Shown here piece after piece: positions 62,972 through 64,000 of a DNA stretch of 64,000 nucleotides (within the stretch, counting starts at the first letter, position 1; each line of letters opens with the position of its first letter). Made by a program: the position numbers and the translations under genes. The notes under the pieces were generated by a model that had not been told where the DNA came from, did no database searches, and saw nothing but the letters and a program-made list of their open reading frames with translations. The stretch spans positions 124,001 to 188,000 of the forward strand of contig NZ_CP022707.1 in assembly GCF_025340265.1 (NCBI RefSeq). The letters are read 5' to 3'. This stretch comes from Novosphingobium sp. 9 (GTDB lineage: Bacteria > Pseudomonadota > Alphaproteobacteria > Sphingomonadales > Sphingomonadaceae).

Positions 62972-63151
62972 GCCCAACGTCCACACCATCGAATTACCGG
63001 GCTCGCTGATGCCCCAAAGCATGCGTGCAGGCAAACCGCGACGGTCACAGGCGACGATGCGCTCTGCAGGACGGACAGGCCGCCCGCATCGCTTGTGGAA
63101 AAGGCACGCCTCAGCGCCGGTTTCGCTTTAGATTCCGCGCGCGCGTGCCTA

Positions 63152-63157
63152 TATAAT
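63152..63157 (+). promoter_or_regulatory. Perfect -10 box just before gyrB
   Basis: TATAAT lies only four bases upstream of the gyrB ATG, with no clear -35. If used, transcription would begin at or inside the start codon, giving a leaderless or nearly leaderless mRNA. No ribosome site is seen in the short remaining space. Confidence 0.45.
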
Positions 63158-63161
63158 CGAT

Positions 63162-64000
63162 ATGGCAACTGATCCGGAAAACCCCAAGCCCAACGCCCCC
63201 AACGCCAATGCCTACGGTGCGGAATCGATCAAGGTCCTCAAGGGCCTCGACGCGGTCCGCAAGCGCCCCGGCATGTATATCGGCGATACCGACGACGGCT
63301 CGGGCCTCCACCACATGGTGTTCGAGGTTTCGGACAATGCCATCGACGAAGCGCTGGCAGGGCATTGCGACCTGGTGCTGATCGAGTTGAATCCCGATGG
63401 CTCCGTCTCGGTCGAGGATAACGGCCGCGGCATTCCCACCGGCCTGCACCCCGAAGAGGGCGTTTCCGCCGCCGAAGTGATCATGACCCAGCTCCACGCG
63501 GGCGGCAAGTTCGAGAACACCTCGGATGACAACGCCTACAAGGTCTCGGGCGGTCTGCACGGCGTGGGCGTCTCGGTGGTCAACGCGCTGTCCGAATGGC
63601 TGGAGCTGACGATCTGGCGCGAGGGTCAGGAACACTGGATGAAGTTCGCCAACGGCGATGCCGTCGCCCCGCTGGAGGTCAAGGGTCCGGCTCCCAAGAG
63701 CGACCGCAACCCCGACGCCGACGGCTTCAAGAAGGGCACGCGCGTCACCTTCCTCGCCTCGGACGAGACGTTCAAGAACGTCACCGTCTACGATTTCGAC
63801 AAGCTGGAGCACCGCTACCGCGAACTGGCGTTCCTGAACTCGGGCGTGCGCATTCTCCTGCGCGACAAGCGCGGCGAGGAAGTGCGCGAGCATGACCTCT
63901 ACTACGACGGCGGCATCGGTGCCTTCGTGCAGTATCTCGACCGCAACAAGGCGGCGCTGATGGAAAGCCCCATCGCGATCACCGCCGAGAAGGACGGGAT
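63162..64000 (+). CDS. gyrB: DNA gyrase subunit B, 3' end outside the window
   Basis: ATPase subunit of gyrase. The N-terminal GHKL domain is clear: [44 protein letters not shown] (catalytic Glu and Asn region), [34 protein letters not shown] and [21 protein letters not shown]. GyrB is preferred to ParE from this start and motif set. The frame is still open at the window end. Confidence 0.95.
   Translation, partial: MATDPENPKPNAPNANAYGAESIKVLKGLDAVRKRPGMYIGDTDDGSGLHHMVFEVSDNAIDEALAGHCDLVLIELNPDGSVSVEDNGRGIPTGLHPEEGVSAAEVIMTQLHAGGKFENTSDDNAYKVSGGLHGVGVSVVNALSEWLELTIWREGQEHWMKFANGDAVAPLEVKGPAPKSDRNPDADGFKKGTRVTFLASDETFKNVTVYDFDKLEHRYRELAFLNSGVRILLRDKRGEEVREHDLYYDGGIGAFVQYLDRNKAALMESPIAITAEKDG

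Overview
The window looks like the chromosome of a GC-rich alphaproteobacterium, most probably a sphingomonad. I infer this from the flagellar gene order with a FlbD-like sigma-54 activator, a TonB-dependent siderophore receptor, LigAB-type ring-cleavage genes, and the style of the small conserved hypotheticals. No rRNA or long phylogenetic marker is present, so genus is not assigned. gyrB enters at the right edge.

Region 1 (1-28188) is a flagellar locus. On + it runs flgF(partial)-G-H-I-J-K-L-motA-motB. Then come two - strand genes, a siderophore receptor and a single flagellin (fliC). On + it continues with the activator gene, fliE-F-G-H-I-J-K-L-M-N-O-P-Q-R and flhB, an intergenic hairpin repeat, fliD, fliS and a FixJ/LuxR-type regulator. 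Most genes overlap by 1-4 bases. flhA, fliA and all chemotaxis genes are absent from the window. FliM has no recognisable CheY-binding N-terminus. fliG is split by a one-base deletion in a C run.

Region 2 (28200-31440) holds a class A beta-lactamase, a 146-bp MITE-like palindromic element, a hypothetical gene and a PLP aminotransferase.

Region 3 (31444-about 50905) is a probable genomic island in tRNA-Thr(CGU). A tyrosine integrase (also frameshifted) follows the tRNA directly, and a 17/19 copy of the tRNA 3' segment lies at 50887-50905. The cargo is: (a) an aromatic catabolic cluster with a thioesterase, a phenol-type outer-membrane channel, a GMC alcohol dehydrogenase, an aldehyde dehydrogenase, a LysR regulator, LigB (frameshifted)/LigA, an FMN/2Fe-2S reductase and a Rieske oxygenase, with similar palindromic operator candidates at three of its promoters; (b) an AAA+ ATPase/subtilisin protease pair resembling the IetAS antiphage module, followed by a two-helix membrane protein; (c) a second Rieske oxygenase divergent from a small 2Fe-2S ferredoxin.

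Region 4 (50943-64000) looks like core genome: nadB, a 590-bp intergenic region holding a compact multi-helix RNA candidate, an ABC ATPase, an Imm33-like lipoprotein candidate, an HxlR/azoreductase pair, a CHCC zinc-finger protein, a second copy of the triple-hairpin repeat, tldD, guaA, a 26-residue membrane peptide gene, a SnoaL/MarR pair and the start of gyrB.

Three genes (fliG, int, ligB) each carry a frameshift that one added base would repair. They may be real lesions or residual assembly indels, and this should be settled before motility or catabolic phenotypes are inferred.
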